A DNA stretch of 64,000 nucleotides from Chromobotia macracanthus. Its lineage: Eukaryota; Chordata; Actinopteri; Cypriniformes; Botiidae. Of the stretch, positions 28,623 through 42,124 are shown piece by piece. The first letter of the stretch is position 1; each line of letters starts with the position of its first letter. The stretch is from the NCBI GenBank assembly GCA_036877525.1, contig JAZGTH010000002.1, positions 6,990,501 through 7,054,500 of the forward strand, in the 5' to 3' direction. A model generated the notes under the pieces. The model did not search any database. It was not told the origin of the DNA and was given only the letters and a program-made list of their open reading frames with translations. Position numbers and translations under genes: made by a program.

Positions 28623-30574
28623 GCTAAGTAAAAAGGGAACAATATAAAAAGACAAAAATTCTTGACTACATCATTTTACTCAGTCAAGTTAATTCTTTAC
28701 ACATAAACGTCAATATGTCTCTGGAATATTTGCATTAAGAAAGAATCTTCTCATACAAGTTCATTCATTTATTCTCGCTCTTTTCTCTTTTGGCCTCCTG
28801 CATTTCCTCGAGATACCGCAGCACTCGAGGAAATGCACTGTTCCCAGAGTTCCCCAGAGTTCCTCACTGTCTGCACCTTAAGCATCTTTTCTTTTTGAAC
28901 TTCAAGAAGTGGAACTCACATGGGGGACTTATACCTCTTAAAAGCACAGACTACAAAGAACACAGAAACAAGGGCCAGTGACTGGAAGTGGAATCCCGTA
29001 ATAATGGGATCATGGAATTGACTGGGTGGTGAAACTATCTGACAGCTTTAAACTGAAACTGTCACTCAGAAAGTGTAATGGAAACAGAAATAAAGGGAAA
29101 TGAGCCAATGCATTAAGGGTTTCCATTAAACCAGAGATGCATGATGCTCAGAAATGTTTTAGCATTATTGTTACCAGGGGCATAGTGATCATTATTACTG
29201 CATTTCACCCAACTTTTAGATTTTTTAATTAATTATTGGGCTAAGAAAGCAAAAATATAAGAGACCTACAGCCTTTACAATGGCATGAGCTGTAAAAGGT
29301 TGCATGATCTTGTACCTTAAGTATGCTACTTTTGACTCACTAATACAGTTAAAAACTAAAAGTAATTATTTCATAAATTGTTTCCCAAACAGGCATACAG
29401 CTCAGAATTATTTTGGTCAGACTTTAACATGTTGCATTTTTTAAGAGCAATGTTTTGAAAGCAACACAGAGCCCAAGTGTTTACAGCCTGTTGAAATCAA
29501 TCTGCAAATGGCTTGTCACTTTTGCTACATAATATATTGAGAGCAGAGAAAGTGTTTTTGCACTTCAAAAAATTACACTTTGTACCTTTAATTACCTTCT
29601 TTTTCATCCATTGTAATAGCACAATATTCAGCCCTTGCCTTAACACACAAACTAGTTGAGTGCATGTGAGAGCTCTTCTGGGAGCAAGTACACTCATTCT
29701 AAAAATCAGTTCTATCTGGTGAAGAAGTGGTTGTTTTCTCTGCAATACACTCAAAATGGAGTTTTACAGATCAGATCTGAAGTGATAAAGCCTGTCTTTT
29801 AATGGCCTCCTCTTGTGGTTTCCATATTGTAAATCACTCTAAAAGAATACAAATAGCCACACCATAACTGGAGATAAGCATCTATTCTAAATCAGCCCAG
29901 AAGACAAGAGATGTTCCATAATCTTTAATGGTAAGATCTTTGATCTTGTACAGATCAAAGACATGTAGAAAAGGGCTGTGACATTAATCATTTTATGCCA
30001 TTTAATAATGTTCAAATGTGCACATACCACAAAAATATATCCTATGATATCTGCAAGTCTGGACTTTTTGCAATATAAAACATGTATTTTTAATTTCTTT
30101 TTATTGTAAAAGAGAGTTAATTACCAATTTCTGTATATTGCAAGGATTTATGCTGGACGATTAAGGTGTGTATTTAGGTTTAATAACTTTGGTGCAGGCA
30201 GCAGTAGGAGATGAGTGTGGAGGGGTCATGGATATTCTGTACATGAGATGTGTGATCGCTGTATTTGTGTGTGCATGTGCACTCAGAATATCACAGCTAT
30301 AGGGCATTAAAACACTATGGAAGACAATCCATCAGCACAAGCCACAGAGTTTGAGAAATGCATTAGTTTTCAATCCTGCTTCTGCAGAATATCAGGAAAT
30401 TAAGAACTTAATTTCTGTCTATTCTGCACACAAATCTGTTGTATGACAGAAGACTTTAAATATAGTGGAATATATAAGTCAGACTATAGTTTTATGTACT
30501 TGTCTGACATTTTGGAGCTTTATGGTCATTAGATGTTTTATTATAACTTTCATTATAACTTTTGTCATATGGAA

Positions 30575-30668
30575 AAGAGTGGCTAGTTCAACATTTCTTC
30601 ATTTGTGTTCCATAGACAAAAAGAACATCAAACCAAAAACAACATGTGGGTGAGTAAATGATTATAGC
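30575..30668. mobile_element. Fragment of the palindromic TTAA MITE (right half)
   Basis: The words catttgtgttccatagac and aacatgtgggtgagtaaatg correspond to the right half of the family at 19029-19318. The terminus is lost. Confidence 0.45.
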
Positions 30669-32998
30669 ATTTTCATTTTTGTGTACACAGGTTGAAGAAC
30701 CTCCCAACACACTATGATGACACTCTCAGTAATACATGCAAAGTGTCTTAAGCAATGGGCTTGACCAAGAGATTGATAAGATCTCTCAGTCATTACCCTT
30801 TCATGTTTTATATATGGCTTCTGCACATGTTGAGTTGTCCTTAAAGAGGACAACCCAATATGCCACTGTACAGAACATTGCCCTGCAGAAATGTGGCTTA
30901 AAAAAGGGGGTTACCCTAAATGGTGTTTTCACCTTATACAAGGTAACAGAGGCTCTTTATTAGGCAGGCAATTTGCCACAGTTTGTCAATTTTAAGTAAC
31001 TTTTTTAAGCCTTCACTAATTGCTAGGACAAGTCCCCCTGGAGCTACATGGGGTGCTACAAGGGGTTTTGTCACCCTTGTGTGCAGTCCATTTCTCAAAC
31101 AGGAGTTAACGTTTTGTTCGAATGTACTGTATATGAATGGAAATGACCTTGTTGCTGTTATGTTTAAACCACATCATCCGTCCAGCAGTCCTCCAACCCA
31201 ATATATGTGTAACGTATCTTTCCTGAAACTGGGCAGGGGGTTCAAAGTGCCAAGGCTGTCTATGTATTTGCATGTGACTGAATGGTGAAAATAAATATTT
31301 AAATTGCTATTTTATGTGTTTTTAACGAAGATGAATTTGTTGAGTTGAATTTATACAATTCTGCTAGGTGTTTTCAATACAAGACATTTGAGCAGAATTT
31401 GTTACATTTAATGTGTCATTTTAACCACTGTATTTAGTTCTGCCAAATAATAAGTTTTTAAAGTGTTGATTTAATAAGCAATATACATTTTGTCACAGTC
31501 ATGAAATTACCACATCGACTGTTGTAAATTTACTACATAGTAGGCCTTTTTGGAATGTCTCAATAACGAGGAAGAATAAATGTACTTTCCAGCACATGAA
31601 ACATTGTTTACTCTTAGTATTTGATTTGCATCCTGATGCTACTCTCCGTTCACTGGACATGGAGCGGAAATTTCATGCAAATGAGGGAAATCTTCACACT
31701 AATTTGTTTGAAGCCTGTTTGCCCCGCATGCTTCTATTGTGCTCCTGAAGAGCTTTGATGTCATCAGGTAATTGCTCCCTTAGAACTGCTGAGGTTCGGC
31801 TTTAGAGCATCTCCATGGTGACCAGCACAACACATGCTGGCTACAAGTATCTGAATAGCTGTGAATTATTTCTTATGAATGGAGGAGAAGGACACAGCTT
31901 AAGCCACAGACATTTCTGTGCAGCATGAGAGGTCCAGTGGCACAGAGAATGGGCTTATACAATGCAATACTCATTCAATGCACTTTCAATGTTTATCTGA
32001 CAGCATTGGCCATAGAACAGCTCTCGGGGGTCCACGTTTGAATGAAATTCTGGCATTGCACGTTGCATGTGGACAATTTAAATAGATTACCATATTATTA
32101 TAGTACAAGACAATCTGCTGCCTAAGTAATTATTAAAACAAACTCACAGTGATACAGGAAGTAGTGATGTTTGTTAGGCTACATTAGACACAAAACAAAA
32201 GTTTACTATTTTAGTTACTCTGTATTTACATTGTACTGTAATTAAAAACCACTGTAACACACGTCCCCTCATGGCTTGTTATTTGACCCTTCTACATCTC
32301 GCCTAAAACCAATATATGTCTAGCATTGAGGCATTTGTTTTATTAATTAAAGATGCATTAAGATTTTAGACCTTTAAACCTAAGATTTTACTGTTTTAGA
32401 CATCAGTTGCTGTTTTGTTTTTTTGGGATATATTTAATGTTATACAACAGTTTGTTCTGGCCCTGGAGTCCTATTAGATGGAAGTCATTTCAAGAGTGCT
32501 GATATAGTACCAGATCAGCACTGTGACGTTCGGTCACAGTAACCGCTGAACCAATACAACGACAAAGTTATTGATTTCCTCACATATCACAGATGCAGGT
32601 GCTCACGCTCAGCCACTCTCCCTTTGTCTCTCTCATCCCCCCCACCCCCCACACACACACGCTCTTTTCTAAACGCATCCTGCCTTCTTGTTACTCCATA
32701 ACTTCTCTGAAGCCTAAGCCAACTTACATAAACTGTCATCATGCCATGATTATTAATAAGCAACACCTCCTCCATGTCATATTCCCTCTTTTAAGGTTCA
32801 GATGCATTTGCTTTGGGCAATTCCCCGGCATTTAGGGAAAGTTGGCTGGAATGTGGTGCAAGCCAGTAGCAGCGTGAACATCAGCCAAGACCTTCTGCTG
32901 AATCTTAAATGGTTGGTTCAAATGTGTGAAAGGAAGCTAATGGAATTACCCGTTTAATGTACCCAGCAGGGGAGTTGTATGGCTTGGTCCACACTGAT

Positions 32999-33022
32999 AG
33001 AGAGAGAGAGAGAGAGAGAGAG
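32999..33022. repeat. (GA)n microsatellite
   Basis: About 12 uninterrupted AG units. Confidence 0.95.
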
Positions 33023-35564
33023 CAGCCAATAAAACCTGTCTCACATTTTATTAAAGACACTCTGTATTTAAACATTGTTACAACTTTAATTACTGACAGT
33101 TATGTCAGTACGCACATTAATTTGAGATAAGGGTGACGGGAGAGTCGTGCTACGAAGTAAACAAAAGCTTTGCGGCCACACTGTCAGTCAGCGAGATTCA
33201 TGAGACATATGACTTCATTAACATTTCTGTGGGGGTTCAAAAGATGACTCAGTCATGACCAATCGCACGATGAAATTATTGTGTCCATCTCAGTGAAGAT
33301 GCACATAATGTAAAATTTCTATTATTTTGCTATTGCTAAGCACTGCTGAAGGAGAGACAGAAGCTTACTTAATATTTTACCAAGACAGCATGCACTCAAA
33401 TGAAAAACATAATGTGTCAGTACCAGACATTTATATGAGTGATGAATGTGAAACTAAAATAAGGTTGATGTATAATTTCAGTGGGTGTCTTTCAGCTTCT
33501 GTCACACTACATTACTAAGTCATTGGCTTGTGTTATTTTGCCCTTAACTCCTCTATTCTGCTGTATCTAGAGTCAAACTGACCTCCATGTAATGCCCATA
33601 TATATGCCATATTTGACAACCATGAAACATCATTATGTATATATAACTAGCACGAAATATTTTCCTTTGCAGGAAATATATAACATTTCTTTTTTGGTAA
33701 ATGATGTGGTGGTTTCTTTTACTAAAGCTATATAACTTCATCCCTTAAATCTCTTTCGGTTTGACCCTTTCAAAAACCAGTTTCTGAAATGCAAACTAAA
33801 ACAAAGTAGATGGGAATGATTCACTAAACGTATGCATTAATGTGAACTCATGTTTAGGTCATGGCTTTTCATTTAATTAGCCTTAAAACGAGTCTGTAGT
33901 CATCCCCACTAAAATAATTTAGATGAAATAAATGCTTAGCTCACCGAAAACTCACTGTCTGGCATCTGATTACACTTTGGCTATATTAACATTGCAATAG
34001 CAGCACAGAATTCTGAACAGAGGTGGCACAAATGTGTTTTCACAGAAATAATGAAAGTAGTGTTTTAAACATTTAATTGAATGAAAATATAAATAAAAAT
34101 ATAAAATTCTAAATATTGTCTTTAATAATAAAGACAAGGTTTAGGGCAGCACTGATGCTGCATTTTATTAATGCAAAATGACAGTGTCAGAACTGTTTTT
34201 GATGTTAAAGAATGTCAGAATAGGTGGGTAGAAGCTGGAATTATCTAGTAAAACCTTTTTCTATATGTTTTAGATCCCATGCTTTCCAGCATTCATAGGT
34301 GTAAAGAAACCATGATTCACAGCTATTTGCAATAATGCAATAATTCACTTTGTTCTGACAGAAATGATGCCTTTTAAAATTATCTGATTGTTCTGAAGCA
34401 AAAGCTAGCAATAACTAACAAAAAACTTTAAAATGCTAGTTGTCCAGAGAGGGATCAGACTGTTCTTTTTGGTGGCCATTTAGACGCACAGATAGTTATA
34501 CAGTATCAAGGTTAGAATGACCTTGTGGATGTCCCTCATGGACATTTCAATTTATTCCATTGCACAAGGGGGGAGGGATACATATGTGACTTTCCCTCAT
34601 GGTCCATCAAGCCAAAGTTAGTTGCTGGCAATTTATAACTCTGACACGGGGGGATGCCTATTGTCATCACCTGTGATAGACCATTTAAAAAAATGACACA
34701 AGCGAAAATAGGTAAAATGAGTTCATGGTCCCTTTAACCAACAAATGTTGATTAAAGGAGTGAGTCAGCAGAAATATTCACTCCCACAGAGGATATTACA
34801 TAGAGTCCTTTGTGTTCATTCACAATATTCATTGTAAAGTTATCAATGCTGTCAGCTCCTTTCAACTTCCTTCGCAAATGGTGGCATGTCAGTGAAAAGG
34901 CACATTTACAAATGTAGGGTGAAATGACAAATCATAACTATAAGATTTAGTACTAACTCTTCCATTTATCTTTTTTGACATTTAAATTTTGCCAAGGTTC
35001 TGTGTGGGTAGGGCCCTAGGATATTGTACAGTAATAGTAACATTTTTGCACCATTGCTTTTTTCGATCACACTGTGCATGCGGCCACTGAACATGAAATG
35101 TCACTGGAGATGAAGGCATTAAAATATAAAAGATTCCTACCAAGATATTGAGGAGGAAGTTTGTATCAATAGCTATTATTTGCCACAGACTTGATTGAGA
35201 GTATTAGACTCTTCAAACCCTTTCAGAACCCACAGAGGGTGTTAATGTTTAATCACTTGATCGCTTTACTTTTGGACTTACAGATTTAAGGGTCGGACTG
35301 CAGCATGGTACGACTGCAGCATCAGAGTTACAAGGGGCCCATGGGTATTGGCCTAGCTGTGCCTGAGGCAAACTAATCATGGTGTGCTCTCCACAGCTCT
35401 GATACCAACTGTCATGGTGGTTTAACACATACTCTTAGTGCAACTATGTTAAAAATCTGATAAAAAATGAATAATTTCATCTTCGTTTTTATTTAATTGC
35501 TGATTTATGTTCAAAATGAGAAAATTGTTGAAGCAGAAAGAAAAAATAGAAAGAAGAGAGAAAG

Positions 35565-35589
35565 CGAGAGAGAGAGAGAGAGAGAGAGA
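35565..35589. repeat. (GA)n microsatellite
   Basis: About 12 GA units within a longer purine-rich tract starting near 35534. Confidence 0.9.
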
Positions 35590-35985
35590 AAAACATTGTC
35601 ATTCTAACTATAATGAATCTTTTGGTGTCAGATTTAGCTTATAAACAAAATGTGTCACTTTTAACAATGTCAGGTTGATAACTGGACTAATGCACTTTAG
35701 AAATACTTTAGATTTTAGTTCTCTACTCCGGCTTACCTTGTAGAAGATTATAATTTTTTCTCTTTTACAGTCTCTTTTTTGTGATCTATATATCTTTTGT
35801 ATTTCAAGGTCAGTCAGTTGAATGGAATAAAACTACATATAATTGCATTACAATGTCTACATTAATTATCTGCTGGACGTTAGTATGTGTACGCTTGCAA
35901 TCCCACAAATTGCTTCTTGCAAGAAACGTGACATACCCTAAACTATATTAATATACAGAGAAACCAGACTGATTTTATTAAGGGC

Positions 35986-35991
35986 TTTATT
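35986..35991 (-). terminator. htr1a: Candidate htr1a polyadenylation signal
   Basis: TTTATT on the + strand reads AATAAA on the htr1a strand, about 290 bases beyond its stop codon. Confidence 0.4.
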
Positions 35992-36282
35992 GTTGAACTC
36001 AACAACGCAGATCTTAATTATAATTGTGGTCTGACAGTCCTTGTCTAATCATTTGAATCCATCCAGTGGCATATGCACAGTTTGTGATGGAAGCAAATAA
36101 ATGTCACAGATAAACATATACACAAGGACAGAGCTCTACCTCCTCTTGTGCAATACTGTCCCTCTTTGTCCCGTCACATTAATGCCATTAACCAGTTATT
36201 GAATAATCAATTTTTGCATATTAGTATCCATTAAATAGTTCAAAAAACAATTTTGATGAAAGATGAAGCAGTTTCTTAGAGT

Positions 36283-37506
36283 TCACTGTCTCATACATTT
36301 GCATTTCAAAATTTTCTTAAACGCATTTTGGAAGTCTTTATTAAAATAAGCATATATTATAGGATTCAACAGTGAGTTGGAATATCCGAGCCAATTAATC
36401 ACTGCCCCCAGCCAATTCGGCATAAAACAGTCTTCACAGAAAGGCAAAACAAGCGCCACAATGAAAAAAGGGAGCCAGCAGAAAATGAACGTGCCCATAA
36501 TGATTCCCAGAGTCTTGACCGTTTTGCGCTCTCTGGCCAGAGCCACTTTTCGCTTTGCTTCCGTATTTTTTACGTGTCTGTTTTCGAAACATGGTTGTGG
36601 GTTGTTTGGCAGGGCAAGGTGGTTTCTGGAGAGGCTTTGAACTTCTGTGATCTCGAACGACTCCCCGTCCTCCGTGTGTTTCAGAGCTCCGTTTACGCAC
36701 AAGGCGGGCTGCGGTTCTACGCTTCGTCTCCAGTTTTTGCTCACCTCGCCGTTCGCCTTTTTCTGAAATAACGCCGGAGACACGCTTAGGCATTTATCCG
36801 ATATTTTAACCTTCTCTGTTTTTCTGACTGTTTTCCTTATTCGAAACCTCGCCGCTCTGAATATCCTTCCATAGAGTACCAACATGAGAACGAGCGGGAT
36901 GTAAAAAGCTCCAAAAGTTGAGTAGATGGTGTAACCGTGGTCTTGGCTGATTGTGCACGCGTTGGGATCTGCCCGGTCCTCCGGTTTCCTCCAACCCAAC
37001 ATGGGCGGAATTGAAATGGAAAATCCTATTACCCAAGTGAGGCTGATCAAGATAGCTGCTCTTCGGGGGGTCCTTTTATTCACATAGTCTATGGGATCGG
37101 TGATTGCCCAATACCTGTCCAAAGCAATTGCGCACAGATGCAGAATGGAAGATGTGCAGCACAACACGTCTAGAGATATGAACAGGTCGCACATCTCCTG
37201 TCCCAATGTCCATTTGTTCAAAACCTGATACAGGGCCGCCATGGGGAGCACCAGAACTGACACCATGAGGTCCGTGACGGCCAGAGAGCCGATGAGATAA
37301 TTAGCCACATTCTGGAGCGATCTCTCCAAAGAGATGGCAGCGATTACACACGCGTTTCCTAGTATGGCAAAAAGAATTAACGCACCCAGAAAAAGCGAGA
37401 CGACAACTTGGTAACTCAGAGTAACTTCACTAACTATCGTCGCGTTCCCACTCCAGTCTTGAGTTTCTGTGGTGTTGTTAAAACTCTCCATGGTGAGAGC
37501 GGTCAC
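36283..37506 (-). CDS. htr1a: 5-hydroxytryptamine receptor 1A (serotonin GPCR)
   Basis: A single-exon open frame of 407 residues, as expected because vertebrate HTR1A is intronless (human 422 aa). It is a class A receptor in the plasma membrane that couples serotonin to Gi/o. Seen in the sequence: N-glycosylation sequons at N10/N11 and N21; the conserved TM3 aspartate D113 that binds the amine; the disulfide pair C106/C184; DRY at 130-132; S196 and T197 in TM5; a long third intracellular loop (about 222-330); FCWLPFF at 342-348; NPIIY at 381-385; and a short tail with two cysteines (KCKCMRQ), likely palmitoylated. A second ATG lies at codon 6 (MESFNN), so the true start could be five codons later. 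Teleosts often keep two copies (htr1aa/htr1ab); which one this is cannot be settled here. Gi/o coupling is family knowledge. Confidence 0.97.
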   Translation of the reverse strand: MTALTMESFNNTTETQDWSGNATIVSEVTLSYQVVVSLFLGALILFAILGNACVIAAISLERSLQNVANYLIGSLAVTDLMVSVLVLPMAALYQVLNKWTLGQEMCDLFISLDVLCCTSSILHLCAIALDRYWAITDPIDYVNKRTPRRAAILISLTWVIGFSISIPPMLGWRKPEDRADPNACTISQDHGYTIYSTFGAFYIPLVLMLVLYGRIFRAARFRIRKTVRKTEKVKISDKCLSVSPALFQKKANGEVSKNWRRSVEPQPALCVNGALKHTEDGESFEITEVQSLSRNHLALPNNPQPCFENRHVKNTEAKRKVALARERKTVKTLGIIMGTFIFCWLPFFIVALVLPFCEDCFMPNWLGAVINWLGYSNSLLNPIIYAYFNKDFQNAFKKILKCKCMRQ

Positions 37507-38775
37507 AGTATTCAGAAACAGACCCTTACGCCAGTTTTTGTGTCCAGCGTCACCTCTCTGCTCTGAAGACGCATGGCGCTCTCTGGTCTCAGGAAGCGCT
37601 GCACACTAAAGCTGCTATCATTGGCGCCCAGTGACGAAGTGAATTCATTTATACGAGTCGTGCTAAGTGCGTCAGAGATGGCTAAGAGGTTGGTGCGCAC
37701 ACTTTGCCACAACAGTTTGCTTATCAGATATACATTTGTAGACAAGGATTTAAAGCAGGGAGAATTTGTTCTTTGGATACGAGCTGTATTGCAGCATGTT
37801 CTGAGAACTATTCAACACTTGGTGTTAATGAAAGTTGCGAAAATAAATTCAACCGGTGAGTTAAACAAAACATGCCTGTTTCTGAAAATTGTTTCTTAGT
37901 CGACTAATGCAGATAAAGACACATTTCTGTACATACCAGACGCACACAGATTTTCTTCATTTAATTCTTGTAAATCAAGAATAATAATTGATAAAGTATT
38001 ACTGTAATCATTTTGCTCTTTACAAAAAGTTATATGTCAATAATGAGTATGCTTTGCACGTTTTGACGCTTAATGCAATTATCGTAATAATCAACACTAT
38101 GTAGTGGAAATGGATCAGAAAAATGCACGTTCAGCACCATGGACAGCTCCGCCTGTAACCCAGTACGGAAATCTGCTGCCATCTGGTGAGAACATGGAAA
38201 AAGATGAAGTAAATGACAGCGCAGTACTAAACACGATTAGGATCAATCGCAACGACATATTTCCGTTTACCATCCCACAAATGCCAAAAGTATTCGTGCA
38301 AAACTCATGCAATTTGCAAAGCGAATGAGCGAATGAACAAAAAATGTTAAAGTAATTGGACCATTAGTTAATAGTTCTTAAAACGGCAAAGTGAATCTTT
38401 ATTTAAGCCTACTCATATTCATTTGAATGTGCACTCGCTACTTATCCGTCAGGTATAATGACCGATTAATGAAGGTTGATAAACGTAAATCTACCGTCTT
38501 TATTTAAATAATTCTTCATTCAATAAATCATTCTAAAAATGTGCATTTATCCTGACATAAATACTTAACTGTATTACTGATAAAAAAACACAACGTTTTT
38601 GTAAATTAGTTACAAAAAGAAACACATTTCCTCAATCAGCACAACACTCAAACGCTACTAATTGTTCAAAGAGAAGAAGCTGACCATATCTGATAAATGC
38701 TGGTCTAGTTGTTTAATCTAATATTGTCACTCTTATAACACAATGCATGCATTGTGAGTTGTTTGAATTGCGTAG
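37507..38775. other. htr1a upstream region and gap to rnf180 relic
   Basis: This holds the htr1a 5' UTR and promoter on the - strand. It should also hold the first coding exon of rnf180 on the + strand, but I could not find a match to the expected cysteine-rich N-terminal exon, so that exon may be lost or further degraded. The 108-codon + frame at 37573-37899 and the 74-codon frame at 38104-38328 show no recognisable domain. Confidence 0.45.
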
Positions 38776-39572
38776 GCCCCAGGGACAATTGGGTCACTGA
38801 ACTGCCACTACTTAGGAAGCTTTGCCTATGTCAACAGTGCAAAATATCCCAGAGGCCAACATGTTTCTGTGTGCTGGGCCTAAACAATGAGCTTAAATCT
38901 TCTCTGGTCTGCTGTAGATTGACTGTTACTTGTCAGGTGTAGTGGGGGAGGGGGTCTTCAAAAGAGAGTTGTCCAGTCTGGGTTCACATAAAGAACTGGG
39001 TTCAACATGGAGGAGGGAATCTTGAGTGTACAGCTGAGGCTCTGTGCCTAGAGGTCAGGCTCCTGCAGTGGGCCACACTTGGGGTTTGACTAGCCCATAG
39101 GAAGGCCTTTAGTCTGGACTACACAGACACCCATCAAGGGACTCACTACAGGGAAGAAAAATTCCAGTGGAGATACTGTGATCTGGTGTATCCAGAGTGT
39201 GATCTCAGAGTGGAGCATATGCTTAGGTCTACAGCCATCCACCAGGCATTTACCTCCCCATGCTGCAGGACTAACATGTTCTCTAGAAGGTCCAAACTGG
39301 AGTCTGTTGGTTTTCAGATCTCTCCTGAGGATCAGGAAGCAGACAGCTCTTTCAACCACAAAGCTCCTCTGATGTCTCTTAGCAGCTGTGAGGAGGAAAA
39401 CAAGGCTGGAGAACAGACTGGCAGAGCTACACCAGAGCTCAACGTGGATTCATCCCTGCCTACGCCCACTCCTGCTGTGGAACGCAGGCTGAGTAAGAAA
39501 TAGAGAAAACGAATGAAGAGCCTGAGGAGGAGACAGACTAGGAAAGAACGATGCAGACAGAGCCAACTACAG
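38776..39572 (+). pseudogene. rnf180: rnf180 relic: large central exon with five stops and a frameshift
   Basis: The acceptor tgcgtag precedes APGTIGSLNCHY and LGSFAYVNSA, which align with the segment AQWTVGKLNCPF...LGGFNFVS of the human protein as I recall it, with three residues deleted at its second zinc-type cysteine. The same frame runs into TAA 38881, TGA 38920 and TAA 38989. A different frame then picks up EALCLEVR (about 39039) and HRKAFSLDY, with TGA 39087 between them. It ends with RRLSKK, TAG 39501 and the basic stretch RKRMKSLRRRQTRKER before donor caggtgaac. The basic stretch corresponds to the conserved Lys/Arg-rich segment just before the RING. Confidence 0.85.
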
Positions 39573-39861
39573 GTGAACTTGCAGGTGACATATTGCCAGT
39601 CATGTACAAGTACATACAAGTCTCTCATTTGCAATAGAGAGTTAACAATGTGATTTTATAATATTCACATTTACAATAGGACTAACTGGTTGTGTGACAA
39701 GGAATCCAAATTCACACAGATGAATTCAGTTGTAATAGAGAGAATAGAAAAGCAAGTCTTCACTTTCTCTCTTATATAGAGAAAAAAGTTAAACAAGACA
39801 ATATATGCTATAAATGTGTAATATTTCTGTATACAATTTACATTACAATTATGTATAACAC

Positions 39862-39880
39862 AATACACACACACACATAT
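39862..39880. repeat. Short (AC)n tract
   Basis: About nine AC dinucleotides inside the rnf180 relic intron. Confidence 0.7.
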
Positions 39881-41894
39881 TGAAATGTTATCGTGCACAT
39901 AGAACAGGTGAATATGCTGAATAAAATGCAACTTAAAACACATCAGTTACTTTGTGTTGTCCAGTTTTCCAATATAAAAGAGAAGATCGCTTGCAGATCA
40001 TCAGCTCAGAACCAATCATTTTCCAGCAGAGGGCAGCTTTTAACAATCAACAGGTTCTACAAGAGATCCTGCATTCAAAAAGATCATGTGATTCAGCAGT
40101 GTTAACCCACACCCCATCTCCAATGTAAAATTTCAGACTTTTGAACATAATTGAACATGTCATTCTCATGACCCTTCTGTTGATGAACACCCCAACCCCC
40201 CCAAAAACACCTAATCTACAAAAAGCTTATAACAAGTCTCCTAACAGTAATTATACAATATAGATTGTATTGTATAATTGTATCACTGTATCACAAAGTG
40301 TTGCTTCCACAGTTTCTGTTTTTGGTCTGATTACTAGTGCTCAAGGGTAATGACATCATGCTGCCCACTTGTTTGTCATTGTCTCTCGGGTTTAAGTGGG
40401 GTGCGTTTGTAATTTAGTAGGAGGTGGTAAGGACCCTTTATAAAACAGACACAGTGAAGACAATCCCAAAATCACTCTCAGTTTCAATAATTCTGGTGGT
40501 AGGCTGTATTGTTTTTTCTCATCTTTTTGGTATGTTACGTTCCCCAAATTAAGTTGAGGGGATGGAGGAAGGCGTAACAGAATATTGAGTGGAGTTGTGT
40601 GTGTGTCAACTAAAATAATCCCCAACTGAACCCCATTGGTATGACAAAAGTAGACTATTCTATAATTCAAATCAAGGAATAACAAAAGGGTTTGGATCTT
40701 TAATAGAGGGCTCAGGACAAAACAATAAACAAAAAACCCAACTAACTAAACTGCAAAAGAAAAAATGAAACAAAAACATAGCAAAATAAACTAACTAACT
40801 ATCTTACAAAAATAAGAGAAAACAGGATCAAAAAGAAAATGGCACCCTCTCTCTACTAAACCCTTTTACAAATTTAAAATTCAAAAACAAAAAGATGTAC
40901 AAACAAACATTAACTCACTAAATGAAGTAGAACTTTTTGTTGTAGAGATGTAAATTACAACAAAGGAAATAACCTAATATCATTCAAATACTCAACAAAA
41001 TTACAATTACTACACTTTACAAAGTAGCTTCCATACACACGCAATTACAACTTGCTGTGTTAGACAATGGTGTTTAAAATCACACTGCTGCCTCTCATCC
41101 TCCAATCAGAGTTGAAGACCAATCATTGATGTCAGGTGCAGCCATGACCTACTTACAAGTAGGGGAGGCGAGGGAGGGAAAGAGAGATAGAGGAAAAAAA
41201 TACACAAACAAATATGTCTTAGGACGTAACAGGTATAACAAAACTAAAACTGCCACAAAATCAAATTACTTCATCTATACATTCTGACAAATAGAATATG
41301 AAAGATGGAACAGTTAGAATGCCTGTAAGTCACAAGGCTGGCTTTTAAGAAAGACAGATTTTTAGACCTATTTAATTGGTTATAATAGATACTATCTATT
41401 TTTGCCTATAAGAGGAGGCATTCAGACTGCTCTTGTTAACAGAAGAATTCTTTTTGTCAAAATGTTATGATCTTGGTGTCCTCAGACTGCTTCCTAGGTT
41501 GCCAAGGGGGATGTGACGCCTTTTATAAGCTGTGATAATGACACACCTAGAAAACAAGAGAATGGTCCCTGGTGGCCCCTAAGGGTGTGATAGTTGTAAT
41601 AATGCAGACCGGCCCTCCACTTCAGAAGACCATGGGTGGGACACACCACCACTGACTCACAAATCCTCATGTGGCTGTCTGTGTCAGAATAGCCCATATT
41701 GGTAAATCCAAGGATTCTTGTTGTGTGTGATAATCAACACAAAATCTGGTAGAACAATAGGATCACAATAGCGCACAAGATCATCACTCCCAACCATCTA
41801 AGGAAGATCAAAATTAAACAGGGTTCATACAAACCGCTGACACTGATGATCTCTAGTACTGTTGATGGCACTGTCATTTCTACCTTTGCTGAAG

Positions 41895-42124
41895 ACCTCC
41901 ACAGGAAACCCATCCAGCAGCAATGAGGATGAGGAGCTACCAGGCTGGGATTTTGACTGCTATGTTTGTGCTGTATGTTTGGATGTCTACTTCAGTCCAT
42001 ACATGTGCCACCCCTGCAGCCACATCTTTTGTGAACCTTGTTTCCAGACGTTGGCCAAGAACTGCCCCACCAATACACCCTGTCCACTGTGCAGAACCAC
42101 CATCACACGTTTTTTGCCAGAAAG
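41895..42124 (+). pseudogene. rnf180: rnf180 relic: RING exon, domain intact
   Basis: Reads an acidic lead (NEDEELPGWDFD) and then a full C3HC4 RING: CAVC, HPCSHIFC, EPC, and TPCPLC, with all eight zinc ligands present. Donor gtatgt follows at 42125. The exon starts in phase 0, which fits the preceding exon's end, but ends with two spare bases. The next exon needs one, so a two-base loss near the T-run at about 42108-42116 is inferred. The start at 41895 is chosen by phase and by the acceptor gctgaag. Confidence 0.8.

Larger units (their letters stand above)
17001..36282. other. Intergenic region between ipo11 and htr1a, about 19 kb
   Basis: No protein-coding gene was recognised on either strand. 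Open frames up to 119 codons (for example 22842-23201 on the - strand) show no domain and have no splice context. The stretch holds MITE copies, simple repeats, a TACGCA-rich block (26638-26768) and a few stretches that resemble conserved non-coding DNA (31618-31880, 33110-33290). Human HTR1A also lies in a gene-poor interval, so htr1a regulatory elements are possible here. Confidence 0.6.

Noticed and set aside
36434..36793. 119-codon basic open frame on the - strand
   Set aside because: A shadow of htr1a in another frame, rich in Arg/Lys because of the third intracellular loop coding sequence.
38104..38328. 74-codon + frame considered as the first rnf180 exon
   Set aside because: It lacks the CxxC-type cysteines expected in the RNF180 N-terminal exon and has no matching donor into 38776.
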